A DNA stretch of 50,924 nucleotides, taken from the NCBI GenBank assembly GCA_029004515.1, contig JAQVYH010000007.1, positions 1 to 50,924 of the forward strand, read 5' to 3'. The position numbers and the translations under genes were made by a program. The notes under the pieces were generated by a model. The model was not told the DNA's origin. It saw only the letters and a list, made by a program, of their open reading frames with translations, and did no database searches. The DNA is from Eubacteriales bacterium. GTDB lineage: Bacteria > Bacillota > Clostridia > Monoglobales > UMGS1388. This document shows positions 8,267-17,200 of the stretch, piece by piece (the first letter of the stretch is position 1; every line of letters starts with the position of its first letter).

Positions 8267-8926
8267 TCACTCCTCTTTGTTTTTCTTAACAAACTCAACA
8301 ATTCGTCCTTCACGGCGAATAGAGCTTTGTATTACAACCTCATCGCACGCACTAATTTCTATTAAATCGGAATCCTTAGATGCTGGAACTTCAATATACG
8401 AATCACAGTCGCAACAAACTAAAATTACCTTATCCTCAGAAAGGTCATAGTCAACATCATCACACCCACAGGTGCAATATATATTACCCTTTCCGTTTAG
8501 CTCATTTAGCTTATCCATAACCGCAAACATTACAAGGGGATCATCAAAATAATCATCATCCTCAACCTCAAGATAAAGCTGAGATATAGCCTCATCCAAA
8601 GCGTCAACCCACCTGTCGGTGAATTCTTCAACCCCTACACCACACAAAGGAAGCCCAACTTCAGGACAAGTCAACTGCACCCCACTCTTACCTGCGATTT
8701 CATACGGAGTGATTTTAAACATATGATAAGCCTCGCAAGAACCGCAAGGTACAACAAATGAAACCTTGTTATCTTTGAGCTCAATCTTTACACAACTGCC
8801 CTCACAGTCACAGTTAATCACCTGTTCACCTTTTGACTTAAGGTCAAAAATATTGAACGGGCTAAGTGTAACCTTATTACATGAAGGGCACCTGTAAACT
8901 AAATATTTTTTAGAATCTATTATCAT
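8267..8926 (-). CDS. Cys-rich protein of unknown function with zinc-ribbon-like ends
   Basis: This acidic, soluble 219-residue protein has no signal peptide or membrane segment. Cysteines cluster in three regions: CPSC at 14-17 with CDCEGSC and CGSC soon after, a middle pair, and CTCGC plus CCDC near 150-173. This suggests two or three metal-binding ribbons around an acidic centre (VEDDDYFDD). I do not recognise a named family. It lies 3 bp downstream of ogg, so it is probably cotranscribed and translationally close to a DNA-repair glycosylase. A role with nucleic acid is possible but is only inference. Confidence 0.6.
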   Translation of the reverse strand: MIIDSKKYLVYRCPSCNKVTLSPFNIFDLKSKGEQVINCDCEGSCVKIELKDNKVSFVVPCGSCEAYHMFKITPYEIAGKSGVQLTCPEVGLPLCGVGVEEFTDRWVDALDEAISQLYLEVEDDDYFDDPLVMFAVMDKLNELNGKGNIYCTCGCDDVDYDLSEDKVILVCCDCDSYIEVPASKDSDLIEISACDEVVIQSSIRREGRIVEFVKKNKEE

Positions 8927-8929
8927 AAT

Positions 8930-9742
8930 TTATATATCCTGCCGTGCACTATAAAATAAATATTGTTGTGCAAACCCACAGTTTCCTTTAAATTTTTGTT
9001 TTGCAAAGATTTCTATTTCTTCCTCTGCAACATTATATAGCTGTGACATAGTTCTTTTTATCCATACATCTTTAGGGAATGATTCAAACTTTTGAAATGC
9101 GAACAGAATAACGCAATCAGCAACCTTATTGCCAACACCCTTAATCTGCTTAAGATATTCCAAAGCTGTATCATAATCCATATTATATACAAGATTAAAA
9201 TCAATAATACCTTCAACAACCATTGAGGCTGCACTTAGAATATACTTATCACGAAATCCAGCTCTTATCACAGATAAATCCTTATTATATATCTGCTCTG
9301 GAGTTGGAAATGAATAATAAGTCTCACCATTAAAGGTAACCTTATCTCCAAAATTTTCACACAGCAGTCCGATAATCTTTTTTATTCTGGGAATATTGTT
9401 ATTCTGCGAAATAATAAATGACACTACTGTTTCCCATGGGTCTTGCTTTAAAAGTCTGATTCCTTCACCATATGAAATTGCATTTTTCATTATGTCGTCA
9501 GCAGACAAATCGTTTATTATCTGCAAATAATCTCGGTCTATGTCAAGATAGCTTTTCCAAAATAATTCATCTTCACAATTACTATCAATAACAATATCAC
9601 CATTAATGTAATTAATCTTAGCTATATGTTTTCCTACAAAACCAATATATGAACCATCTTCTTGTACATCCCAACGAAAACACTGCCCACAATCAAAGGT
9701 TTGTTCTAAAGAAAATGGAATAATATTCTTAAATATCAACAT
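8930..9742 (-). CDS. ogg: 8-oxoguanine DNA glycosylase / AP lyase, OGG1 type
   Basis: The start at 9742 is chosen because GAAAGGG precedes it by a good distance; earlier in-frame starts at 9766 lack one. The 270-residue protein has the OGG N-terminal domain (FDCGQCFRW) and a HhH-GPD fold. The hairpin IKGVGNKVADCV carries the catalytic Lys, and FPKDVWI carries the activating Asp of the family. It excises oxidised guanine opposite C and nicks the strand. It heads a two-gene unit with the Cys-rich protein and diverges from the DUF6062-like gene. Confidence 0.88.
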   Translation of the reverse strand: MLIFKNIIPFSLEQTFDCGQCFRWDVQEDGSYIGFVGKHIAKINYINGDIVIDSNCEDELFWKSYLDIDRDYLQIINDLSADDIMKNAISYGEGIRLLKQDPWETVVSFIISQNNNIPRIKKIIGLLCENFGDKVTFNGETYYSFPTPEQIYNKDLSVIRAGFRDKYILSAASMVVEGIIDFNLVYNMDYDTALEYLKQIKGVGNKVADCVILFAFQKFESFPKDVWIKRTMSQLYNVAEEEIEIFAKQKFKGNCGFAQQYLFYSARQDI

Positions 9743-9755
9743 TATCACCCTTTCC

Positions 9756-9784
9756 ATTATACACAAAATATGCTATAATAGCAA
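9756..9784. promoter_or_regulatory. Overlapping divergent promoters for ogg and the DUF6062-like gene
   Basis: Minus strand: TTGCTA (9779-9784), 17 bp, TATAAT (9756-9761) preceded by TGTG. Plus strand: TATAAT at 9774-9779 with a weak TTTCCA at 9751-9756, also 17 bp. The two polymerase sites overlap, so the genes may be expressed in competition. Confidence 0.5.
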
Positions 9785-9806
9785 TACGTAAAGGAGTGAT
9801 TTTTAT

Positions 9807-10514
9807 ATGAGAGATAAAATTTATACAATTCCAATATCAGAAGCATTTGAAAATAACTGCATTTGTCCCTTTTGCACAATACATAACAAATTAGATAAAC
9901 AATACACAGAAAGAGCTGTTGGTGCTGGTATGATGGAACCATCAATTAGAGTATTGACCAACAAACAAGGTTTCTGTAAAGTTCATTATAAAAAGATGAG
10001 GGAACAGAATCAGGTTCTTCCTCTTTCTCTTGTATTACAAAGCCACTTAAACGAAAATCTTTTATCGCTATTTGATACTCAAGTGGTACAAAAGAAAAAA
10101 TCACTTTTTTCTTCAAAAACCGATATTAGTGAGCAAGCGACCGAAGTTCTCGAAAGGCTAAAAACTCACAATCGCAGCTGTTACATATGCTCTAAAGTAA
10201 ACAAGATACTAGCTGACTATATTGACACTACTATATATATGTTTAAAACTGATAGCGAATTCAAAACTATTTTCAAAAACACCGATCACTTTTGTTTAGA
10301 ACATGCTGAGCTTTTGCTTAACTCTGCTTTAAACAATTTGGGAGAAAAGGATCTTACTGAGTTATTTGAAGCTTTAGCAGACATTGAACGCGATGAATTA
10401 AAAAATCTCTATTCATCCATCACAGAACTTGCAAACTCTTTTGATTATAGAGCAAAAGGACAGATTTCCGATAAAGCAAAAAGTTCAATTGCCGATTGCA
10501 TTGACATCATATAA
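9807..10514 (+). CDS. DUF6062-like Cys-motif protein of unknown function
   Basis: This 235-residue cytoplasmic protein follows AAAGGAGTG. Two regions pair CxxC motifs with downstream Cys-x-x-His: CICPFC plus FCKVHY in the first half, and SCYIC plus FCLEHAELLL in the second. This looks like an internal duplication of a zinc-type site. I associate this layout with the DUF6062 family of anaerobic Firmicutes, from memory. No enzymatic motif is visible. It is monocistronic and diverges from ogg. Confidence 0.6.
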   Translation: MRDKIYTIPISEAFENNCICPFCTIHNKLDKQYTERAVGAGMMEPSIRVLTNKQGFCKVHYKKMREQNQVLPLSLVLQSHLNENLLSLFDTQVVQKKKSLFSSKTDISEQATEVLERLKTHNRSCYICSKVNKILADYIDTTIYMFKTDSEFKTIFKNTDHFCLEHAELLLNSALNNLGEKDLTELFEALADIERDELKNLYSSITELANSFDYRAKGQISDKAKSSIADCIDII

Positions 10515-10517
10515 AAA

Positions 10518-10549
10518 ATAAGGGCTGTGACTTTTGGTCACAGCCTTTA
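10518..10549. terminator. Bidirectional terminator between the DUF6062-like and rubredoxin genes
   Basis: The perfect stem GGCTGTGAC/GTCACAGCC with a short T-rich loop is extended by AA/TT. A-rich and T-rich flanks allow termination of both convergent transcripts. Confidence 0.85.
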
Positions 10550-10553
10550 TTTC

Positions 10554-10709
10554 TTATTCTTCTTCAAACATATCTTTGCCTACTCCGCAAATTGGGCAAA
10601 CAAAATCTTCGGGAACATCTTCCCACTTTGTACCAGCTTCGATACCATTATCTGGATCGCCTACTGCTTCGTCATAAACATAACCGCATACTGTACATAC
10701 ATACTTCAT
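10554..10709 (-). CDS. Rubredoxin
   Basis: A 51-residue rubredoxin reads from ATG at 10709 to the stop at 10554. It has the two knuckles CTVCGY and CPICGVGK that hold one Fe(SCys)4 centre, and the typical [18 protein letters not shown] core. It is a one-electron carrier of anaerobes, often donating to peroxide- or superoxide-detoxifying enzymes. It lies 27 bp after nrdG with an AAAGGAG site, so it is the third gene of the anaerobic ribonucleotide reductase operon. Confidence 0.95.
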   Translation of the reverse strand: MKYVCTVCGYVYDEAVGDPDNGIEAGTKWEDVPEDFVCPICGVGKDMFEEE

Positions 10710-10736
10710 AATTTTCTCTACTCCTTTCTATTAATT

Positions 10737-11261
10737 TTATTGTTTATCCCATAGTATTACCTGTCCTGATTTAATCGATTCAGGCACATTAATAATTCTT
10801 TGATTTGATGACCCTCTAAATCTAAGAGAAATATCATATAGTTCTTCAACAAACTCTCCATCAACAAGAACATCTATCATTGATAACATCTCATCTGTAA
10901 CATCACAATACGCCCTGCCACCCGGAGCAAAATCTGTATTATAATTATAGCCGGTATATGCCCATATAGTCTTTTGCGGAACTTCCCTTTTCACTTTTCT
11001 CATAAAGGGAACTAAGGCTCGTTGGTTAGCTATTTCAAAAGGCTCACCACCAAGAAGTGTAAGTCCGCTTATATAAGGTGATTTTAGGCTGGTTATAATA
11101 TCATTTTGAACTGCATCGATAAACTCATCACCATAGTCAAAGCTTTGGGCCTCTTCATTGAAACACCCTTTGCAATTATGTGTGCAACCGGATACAAAAA
11201 GAGAAACTCTTATGCCAGTACCATTAGCAATATCATATTTTTTTATCACCGCATAGTTCAT
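10737..11261 (-). CDS. nrdG: Anaerobic ribonucleotide reductase activating protein
   Basis: This 174-residue radical-SAM enzyme has the cluster motif CTHNCKGC at about 26-33, and GGEPFE, which helps bind SAM. It reductively cleaves SAM at a 4Fe-4S cluster to generate the glycyl radical on NrdD. Its position 13 bp downstream of nrdD is the standard arrangement. The length is normal for the family. Confidence 0.95.
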   Translation of the reverse strand: MNYAVIKKYDIANGTGIRVSLFVSGCTHNCKGCFNEEAQSFDYGDEFIDAVQNDIITSLKSPYISGLTLLGGEPFEIANQRALVPFMRKVKREVPQKTIWAYTGYNYNTDFAPGGRAYCDVTDEMLSMIDVLVDGEFVEELYDISLRFRGSSNQRIINVPESIKSGQVILWDKQ

Positions 11262-11274
11262 ACATTACTACTCC

Positions 11275-13452
11275 TTACAGATGGAGAACTCTTTCTTTAA
11301 TTTCGTGTGTTCTACCCTGATTCCAATACTGTGTACCAATATATCCGCATGTTCGTCTAGCAACATTCATCTTGGACTGGTCGCGGTTCTTACATTTTGG
11401 GCATTCCCATATAAGCTTACCCGTATCATCTGTTACAACAGTAATTTCACCATCAAAGCCACAGCACTGACAATAGTCGCTCTTAGTATTTAGCTCTGCA
11501 TACATAATATTATCATAAATAAACTTCATAAGTTCAAGTACAGCTTCAATATTATCCTGCATATTAGGCACTTCTACATAAGAGATCGCACCACCAGGAG
11601 ATAGTGCCTGGAATTTCGATTCAAGCTTAAGCTTGTCAAACGCATTAATTTCTTCTGTTACATGGATATGGTAACTATTGGTAATATAGTTGCGATCTGT
11701 AACACCTTCAACCTTACCAAAACGCTTCTGAAGACACTTTGCAAACTTATATGTTGTGCTTTCAAGAGGTGTACCATAAAGTGAATAGTCAATATTTTCA
11801 GCAGCCTTCCACTTTGCAGTATATTCATTAAGCTTACGCATAATCTCAAGACCTAGCTGCTCACCCTCTGGCTCAGTAAGTTTTTTACCACTAAGGCTAT
11901 ATACACACTCCCAAAGACCGGCATAGCCAAGAGAAAGAGTTGAATAACCGCCATGAAGATACTTATCTATTGTTTCACCCTTTTTAAGTCTTAACAATGC
12001 ACCGTACTGCCAAAGTATTGGGGCTGCATCAGAAAGTGTACCAGTCAGTCTTTCATGACGGCACTGAAGAGCTTTGTGACAAAGTTCCATACGTTCTTCA
12101 AACACTTCCCAGAATATGTTCATATCCTTATTAGCAGAAAGTCCGATATCAACAAGGTTAACAGTTACAACACCCTGATTGAATCTTCCGTAATATTTAG
12201 GTTTTCCATCTTCATCAACATATGGAGTGAGGAAGCTACGACAACCCATACAGGTATAGCAGTGACCCTCACCGTTTTTATCAACCTTACTCTGAAGCAT
12301 AACCTTCTCTGAAATATAATCTGGAACAAGACGCTTTGCTGTACATTTAGCAGCAAGCTCAGTAAGATACCAATATGTAGAATCTTCTGTTATATTATCT
12401 TCTTCAAGAACATAGATAAGTTTAGGGAATGCAGGAGTTATATATTCGCCGCTTTCGTTCTTAACTCCTATATATCTCTGTTTGAGTGTTTCTTCGATAA
12501 TAAGCGCAAGGTCCTTTTTTTCTTGCTCATTTTTTGCTTCATTAAGGTACATAAATACTGTAATAAAAGGAGCTTGACCGTTAGTAGTCATAAGTGTTAC
12601 GACCTGATATTGGATAGTCTGTACACCCCTACAAACTTCATCTCTAAGCTGTTTTTCTACAATCTTATCAATTATTTCATTGTCCATTTTTGCACCAGAA
12701 ATTTCAAAGCTTTCGATAACATTCCTGCGAATCTTCTCACGAGAAATTTGAACAAATGGTGCAAGGTGGGTAAGACTTATACTCTGGCCACCATACTGGC
12801 TACTTGCAACCTGAGCTATAATCTGTGTTGCAATATTACAAGCTGTAGAGAAGCTATGAGGCTTTTCAATCATAGTGCCGCTAATTACTGTGCCATTTTG
12901 GAGCATGTCCTCAAGATTTACAAGATCACAGTTGTGCATATGCTGTGCAAAATAATCTGCATCGTGAAAGTGAATAATACCGGATTCGTGCGCTTCAACT
13001 ATCTCCTGTGGAAGAAGAATTCTCTTGGTAATGTCCTTGCTAACTTCACCAGCCATATAGTCACGTTGAACGCTATTCACAGTAGGATTCTTATTAGAAT
13101 TTTCTTGTTTAACTTCTTCATTATTGCACTCGATAAGGCTCAAAATCTGATCATCAGTAGTATTTGACGCACGAACAAGATTTCGATTAAATCTATATCT
13201 AATATATCTCTTCGCAGTTTCAGGTGCACCTTGAAGAATAATATGTGTTTCAACAAGTTCCTGTATTTCCTCAACAGATAAAGCTCTACCAATGTCGCGA
13301 CAATAATCTTCAATCACAAGTGAAATATAATCTATTTGTCTGTCTGACAATTCTCTCTTACCGTCAGGCGCTTCGTTGGCGTGCTGAATAGCAACTCTGA
13401 TTTTTTCTATATCAAATGCTACTTCTGCACCGCTACGCTTAATTATATTCAC
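11275..13452 (-). CDS. nrdD: Anaerobic ribonucleoside-triphosphate reductase, class III
   Basis: This 725-residue enzyme makes deoxynucleotides without oxygen. The N-terminal ATP-cone (about 1-90, starting NIIKRSGAEVAFD) senses ATP/dATP. The catalytic barrel follows, then a zinc site (CQCCGF and CPKC), and finally the glycyl-radical loop RTCGYIG around residue 700. The start codon is GTG at 13452, 8-10 bp after GGGGGAG. It is followed by its activase and a rubredoxin, and the upstream region carries likely NrdR boxes. Confidence 0.96.
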   Translation of the reverse strand: MNIIKRSGAEVAFDIEKIRVAIQHANEAPDGKRELSDRQIDYISLVIEDYCRDIGRALSVEEIQELVETHIILQGAPETAKRYIRYRFNRNLVRASNTTDDQILSLIECNNEEVKQENSNKNPTVNSVQRDYMAGEVSKDITKRILLPQEIVEAHESGIIHFHDADYFAQHMHNCDLVNLEDMLQNGTVISGTMIEKPHSFSTACNIATQIIAQVASSQYGGQSISLTHLAPFVQISREKIRRNVIESFEISGAKMDNEIIDKIVEKQLRDEVCRGVQTIQYQVVTLMTTNGQAPFITVFMYLNEAKNEQEKKDLALIIEETLKQRYIGVKNESGEYITPAFPKLIYVLEEDNITEDSTYWYLTELAAKCTAKRLVPDYISEKVMLQSKVDKNGEGHCYTCMGCRSFLTPYVDEDGKPKYYGRFNQGVVTVNLVDIGLSANKDMNIFWEVFEERMELCHKALQCRHERLTGTLSDAAPILWQYGALLRLKKGETIDKYLHGGYSTLSLGYAGLWECVYSLSGKKLTEPEGEQLGLEIMRKLNEYTAKWKAAENIDYSLYGTPLESTTYKFAKCLQKRFGKVEGVTDRNYITNSYHIHVTEEINAFDKLKLESKFQALSPGGAISYVEVPNMQDNIEAVLELMKFIYDNIMYAELNTKSDYCQCCGFDGEITVVTDDTGKLIWECPKCKNRDQSKMNVARRTCGYIGTQYWNQGRTHEIKERVLHL

Positions 13453-13514
13453 GGTTATCTCCCCCTTTGTTAATTTTTATACTGTGATTATAATATATCC
13501 TATTTACAAATGTT

Positions 13515-13586
13515 GTTGCATTTGCAACTTTTTTGTGATATTATTACACATATAGTGTTACACTTCTTTTACAGAACTATATATAG
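13515..13586. promoter_or_regulatory. Candidate NrdR boxes and Crp/Fnr-type site between nrdD and the regulator
   Basis: CTATATATAG (13577-13586) matches the NrdR-box core. A second, half-conserved box ends in ATATAGTGT at 13550-13558. Their centres are 31 bp apart, the spacing typical of tandem NrdR boxes. Overlapping the left box is TGTGATATTATTACACA (13534-13550), an imperfect palindrome reminiscent of Crp/Fnr sites. GTTGCATTTGCAAC (13515-13528) is a further perfect palindrome, followed by TTTTTT. Confidence 0.5.
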
Positions 13587-13600
13587 GGGGTATAAATACA

Positions 13601-14254
13601 ATGAATAACACCATTTTTTTCGGCATTAATGAAGAAAACAAAGACAAATTAATGCACTGTATGTCTGCTGAAACAAAAAATTATTCTTCATCAGAAATTA
13701 TTACATCAATTAATAAAAACATAATAACGGTAGGAGTAATAGCAAAAGGAAAAGCTCACCTTTCTTGTATTGATATTGATGGCAATGAAAGGATTCTTGA
13801 GTATTATGTTCAGGGTGATGTATTTGGAGAAATGTTTTATATGCCAATAGAAAGCATGGTCTACTATGTAACAGCTGACACAGATTGTGAAATTACATAC
13901 ATTGATTATGGACATATTGTAAAGCGATGCGAAAATGCATGCGTATATCATTCACAACTTGTAAATAACCTATTCAGAATTCTGGCAAACAAAATTAAAC
14001 AATATAATCTACATATCTCCATCCTTGGACAAAAGAACACAAGAAAAAAACTACAGACTTATTTAGAATATCAAAGTTTGATCCTTGACTCATCGTCATT
14101 TGAAATCCCCATTACCTTAGTCGAGTTATCTTCATACCTTTGTGTAGACAGGTGTGCACTTATGCGAGAAATAAAGAGTATGAAGGATGAGGGATTGATA
14201 GCATCAAAGGGGCGTAAATTTATTATACTATACTCTCAACATAGTTATATATGA
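13601..14254 (+). CDS. Crp/Fnr family transcriptional regulator
   Basis: This 217-residue protein has a cyclic-nucleotide-type beta-barrel (about 20-125, with GDVFGEMFYM) and a C-terminal winged helix (about 160-210, ELSSYLCVDRCALMREIKSM). There is no N-terminal Cys cluster like that of E. coli FNR, so the signal is unknown; it could be redox, heme or a small metabolite. It diverges from nrdDG-rubredoxin and may regulate it or itself. Confidence 0.8.
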   Translation: MNNTIFFGINEENKDKLMHCMSAETKNYSSSEIITSINKNIITVGVIAKGKAHLSCIDIDGNERILEYYVQGDVFGEMFYMPIESMVYYVTADTDCEITYIDYGHIVKRCENACVYHSQLVNNLFRILANKIKQYNLHISILGQKNTRKKLQTYLEYQSLILDSSSFEIPITLVELSSYLCVDRCALMREIKSMKDEGLIASKGRKFIILYSQHSYI

Positions 14255-14255
14255 T

Positions 14256-14297
14256 AAAAGCAGTTTCTATTAGCAAATAGAAACTGCTTTTGTTTTT
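14256..14297. terminator. Bidirectional terminator between the Crp/Fnr and GH5 genes
   Basis: The stem AAAAGCAGTTTCTATT pairs almost perfectly with its complement across a 3-nt loop and is followed by T-runs. It serves both converging genes. Confidence 0.85.
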
Positions 14298-17200
14298 AAT
14301 AATTTACTATGGCTGGAAGGTACATAGGTGCATTAAGCTCGCTCATACTGCTTCCATCACCATTCCAAATGAAGAATTTAATCATATAATTCTCCTTATC
14401 TTCAGGAAGGGTAATGTTTTCAAGGGTAAGAGAAAGACTATTTGCAGTAATATTGCCGGTGAAATTCTTTATATCATATAAAGACATATCAGATTTTCTA
14501 TAAATAGCCGCCAATATAGTATACTTTTCATCTGTTCCAGCATTATTGACAAACTGCGCTGTAACTGATCCTGTTTGTGCATTGACGCCCTGATTAATAA
14601 AGTTTGACGTTATATTATCAAGATACTGAGCATCATTTTTAAAGCCGTATTCATCAAACCAATAGCATCCGCCAACAACATCTGTTTGAGGATACATACG
14701 CATCTGAGCAATTTGATTAAAGTTAGGTGCGTTACCATCAGAATCAACAAATCCATCTACAGGAACTTTGTAGTATTTCGTAGCATAACTATCAAGAGTA
14801 ACAGCAGGAGATTTATACTCATTTCCATAAATATCAACCATACTGAACGATACATCAAGAGTTTCATTACAATAGTCATCTATATAAGGATAGGCGGTAT
14901 TTATATTTTTAGTCTTCCATCTGGTTTTTCTTGATGGATCTGTCATTAATGATGCAGCAAAACTAAAATACTCACTTCTACGAATATCCCAGAATGCTCT
15001 TGGTGTCCAATATACATAGGTATTACCTGTTGCCTTCATTTCGTCTGAATAAACGAACTGAATTGTAGCACCATGATCGCCAACAAGACCAGCATTATCA
15101 ACATTCTTGATAAACCCATTCTTTGCTGATAGCTGCTCCCATGGTGTACCGATTCCCATGCCTGTTATAGAACCGCTTTCATGGTAATCCATTGGATAAT
15201 CAACAAGTTTTTTAGATTTCAAAGAAACATAAGAGAATGTAAGATCATCAATATAAAAATCATTTTTCATACTTCCTGAATTACTAATAACCATAGAATC
15301 AGTACCTTTGAGGACACTGTCCATATCAGTAGTTATTTTGCTATTAAGTGAGAATGTACCTTCGGACCAGTTCCAACCACCCGGCGAATATGCAAGAGTT
15401 GCTGTTCCTGTGAGAGTGTCTCCATTATATAGCTTAACCGAAATATTACCTACAGTTGGAATCTTCTTAGCTCCATTAACCATATTGCTACTCTTTATCA
15501 TAGCGCCAATATAGAATGCCTTCGAGAAGTCCCAGTCGGCAGGGAAACCGGTAATTTTAATTGTGTTACTAGTGCCCGCCCAGTTATTGTAGATATGCAT
15601 TGCTCCGCTGCCATTTATGCCAGCATGAGGCTCATACTCATTATAGTAATAATTACCGCTTTCATCAGGAGCTTCAGCAGTAGAAGTTGGAGTCCATCCT
15701 CCACCATTAGCGGTGAATAAATCTTCGCCATCAAAAGTATTTACATATTCTACTAATGACTCCTCTGCTCCTGGAAGTTCTGGATCATTTGTAAGAATAA
15801 TGTTATCAATCAAGAAGCTACCAGAAGTGTTTTCCTCCGCACTTTGGAAATAATAAGACCTTACAACTGCGCATCTCATCGGGAATCCGCTAAGAGGGTC
15901 AGTAAAGGCTGAGACAGGGATTCTATATCTCTTCCATTCTGGAGTAAATTCAAATTCAAGATAATCTGAAAGGATTGTGCAGGCATCATATATCGCAAGT
16001 TTTACTTTTTCGTTTTTGCCTGACATTGACTTAGCATCAAAGACTAGATCCTCACAGGATTTCATATCTTCATACCACGTTGTACGAGATGGCGCTTTGA
16101 AAAAGTCAGAATCATTATTATACGAGATAATAGCAGTTGCAGGAGCACCACTACCTCTTGTATATGTGATATAGTTTGCCTTTGTAGATGCAAAACCGTC
16201 TTCAATAACTCGATGGGAAATTGTATCTCCCTCGTCACCTTCTTTAACTTTAAGAGCAATATCATGCTTATATGATACTGATCGTTCAAAAGTGTAAGGA
16301 AGAGTTTTAATAACAGCCTCTTCTTCCTCATCAGATGACTCAATAACTCTCTCTGGCTTCTCAGCGGTAAACGAAACATTATCGAGATAGAATGAATCGG
16401 CTACTTTGTTTTTAAGATATATTTTTAGGAACTTAACTGTAGAAGAATCAGGCACACCATCCCTGATATCGAATATAAACTGTCTCCAGTCATCATCGCC
16501 TTCGAGTATTTCTGGATAAACCGAATATCCATCCATAACCACCTGAATTTTCTGACGAGTAAGTCCTGTTCCCTTAACCATCATTGACACATATTTTGAA
16601 CCTGCCGGAACGGAGCCTTCATGGAAATTAAGCTGAACATTACCACTCCATTCACCGCTATAAACATATGAAATCTTAAGAGCATTAGTATCATTACCAT
16701 CATAGCCAGGAAGTTTTTCATAAGCATAGCTTATAGTATCCGCACTTGATGCGCCCTTCCATGGCTTGTGAGATGCAAAGGTGTTTTCGCCTGCTTCCAT
16801 ATCAAAAAACAAGTCTCTAGTTGGTAGGTCAACAATAACAGGGAGCTGAATAGTTGGATTAGCAGACTTTACAAAAGAAGTTTTCGTAACTTCGATTATA
16901 CCATCGGTAGGAGTCGAATTACTACCAATCTGCAAAGAATGTATTGAATATTGCATCGAGCCGTCCATTTTAGAATAGCTTCTGTCAAACTCAAGCTGAT
17001 CAACATTAATGCTGATGTTTTGATCTTCGCCAGTATATATAACGGGTATTGAATAAAGCTCTTCGTCTGTAGCATAAAGACCAATATACCCCTCGTGTCC
17101 TGCCGGACCTTTGATAGTAAGATTAATAGTTTCAAGACCATTCATATCCCATTCTATAGGCAGCACAAGACGGGAATAGAAATTGGTATTAGCTTTATAT

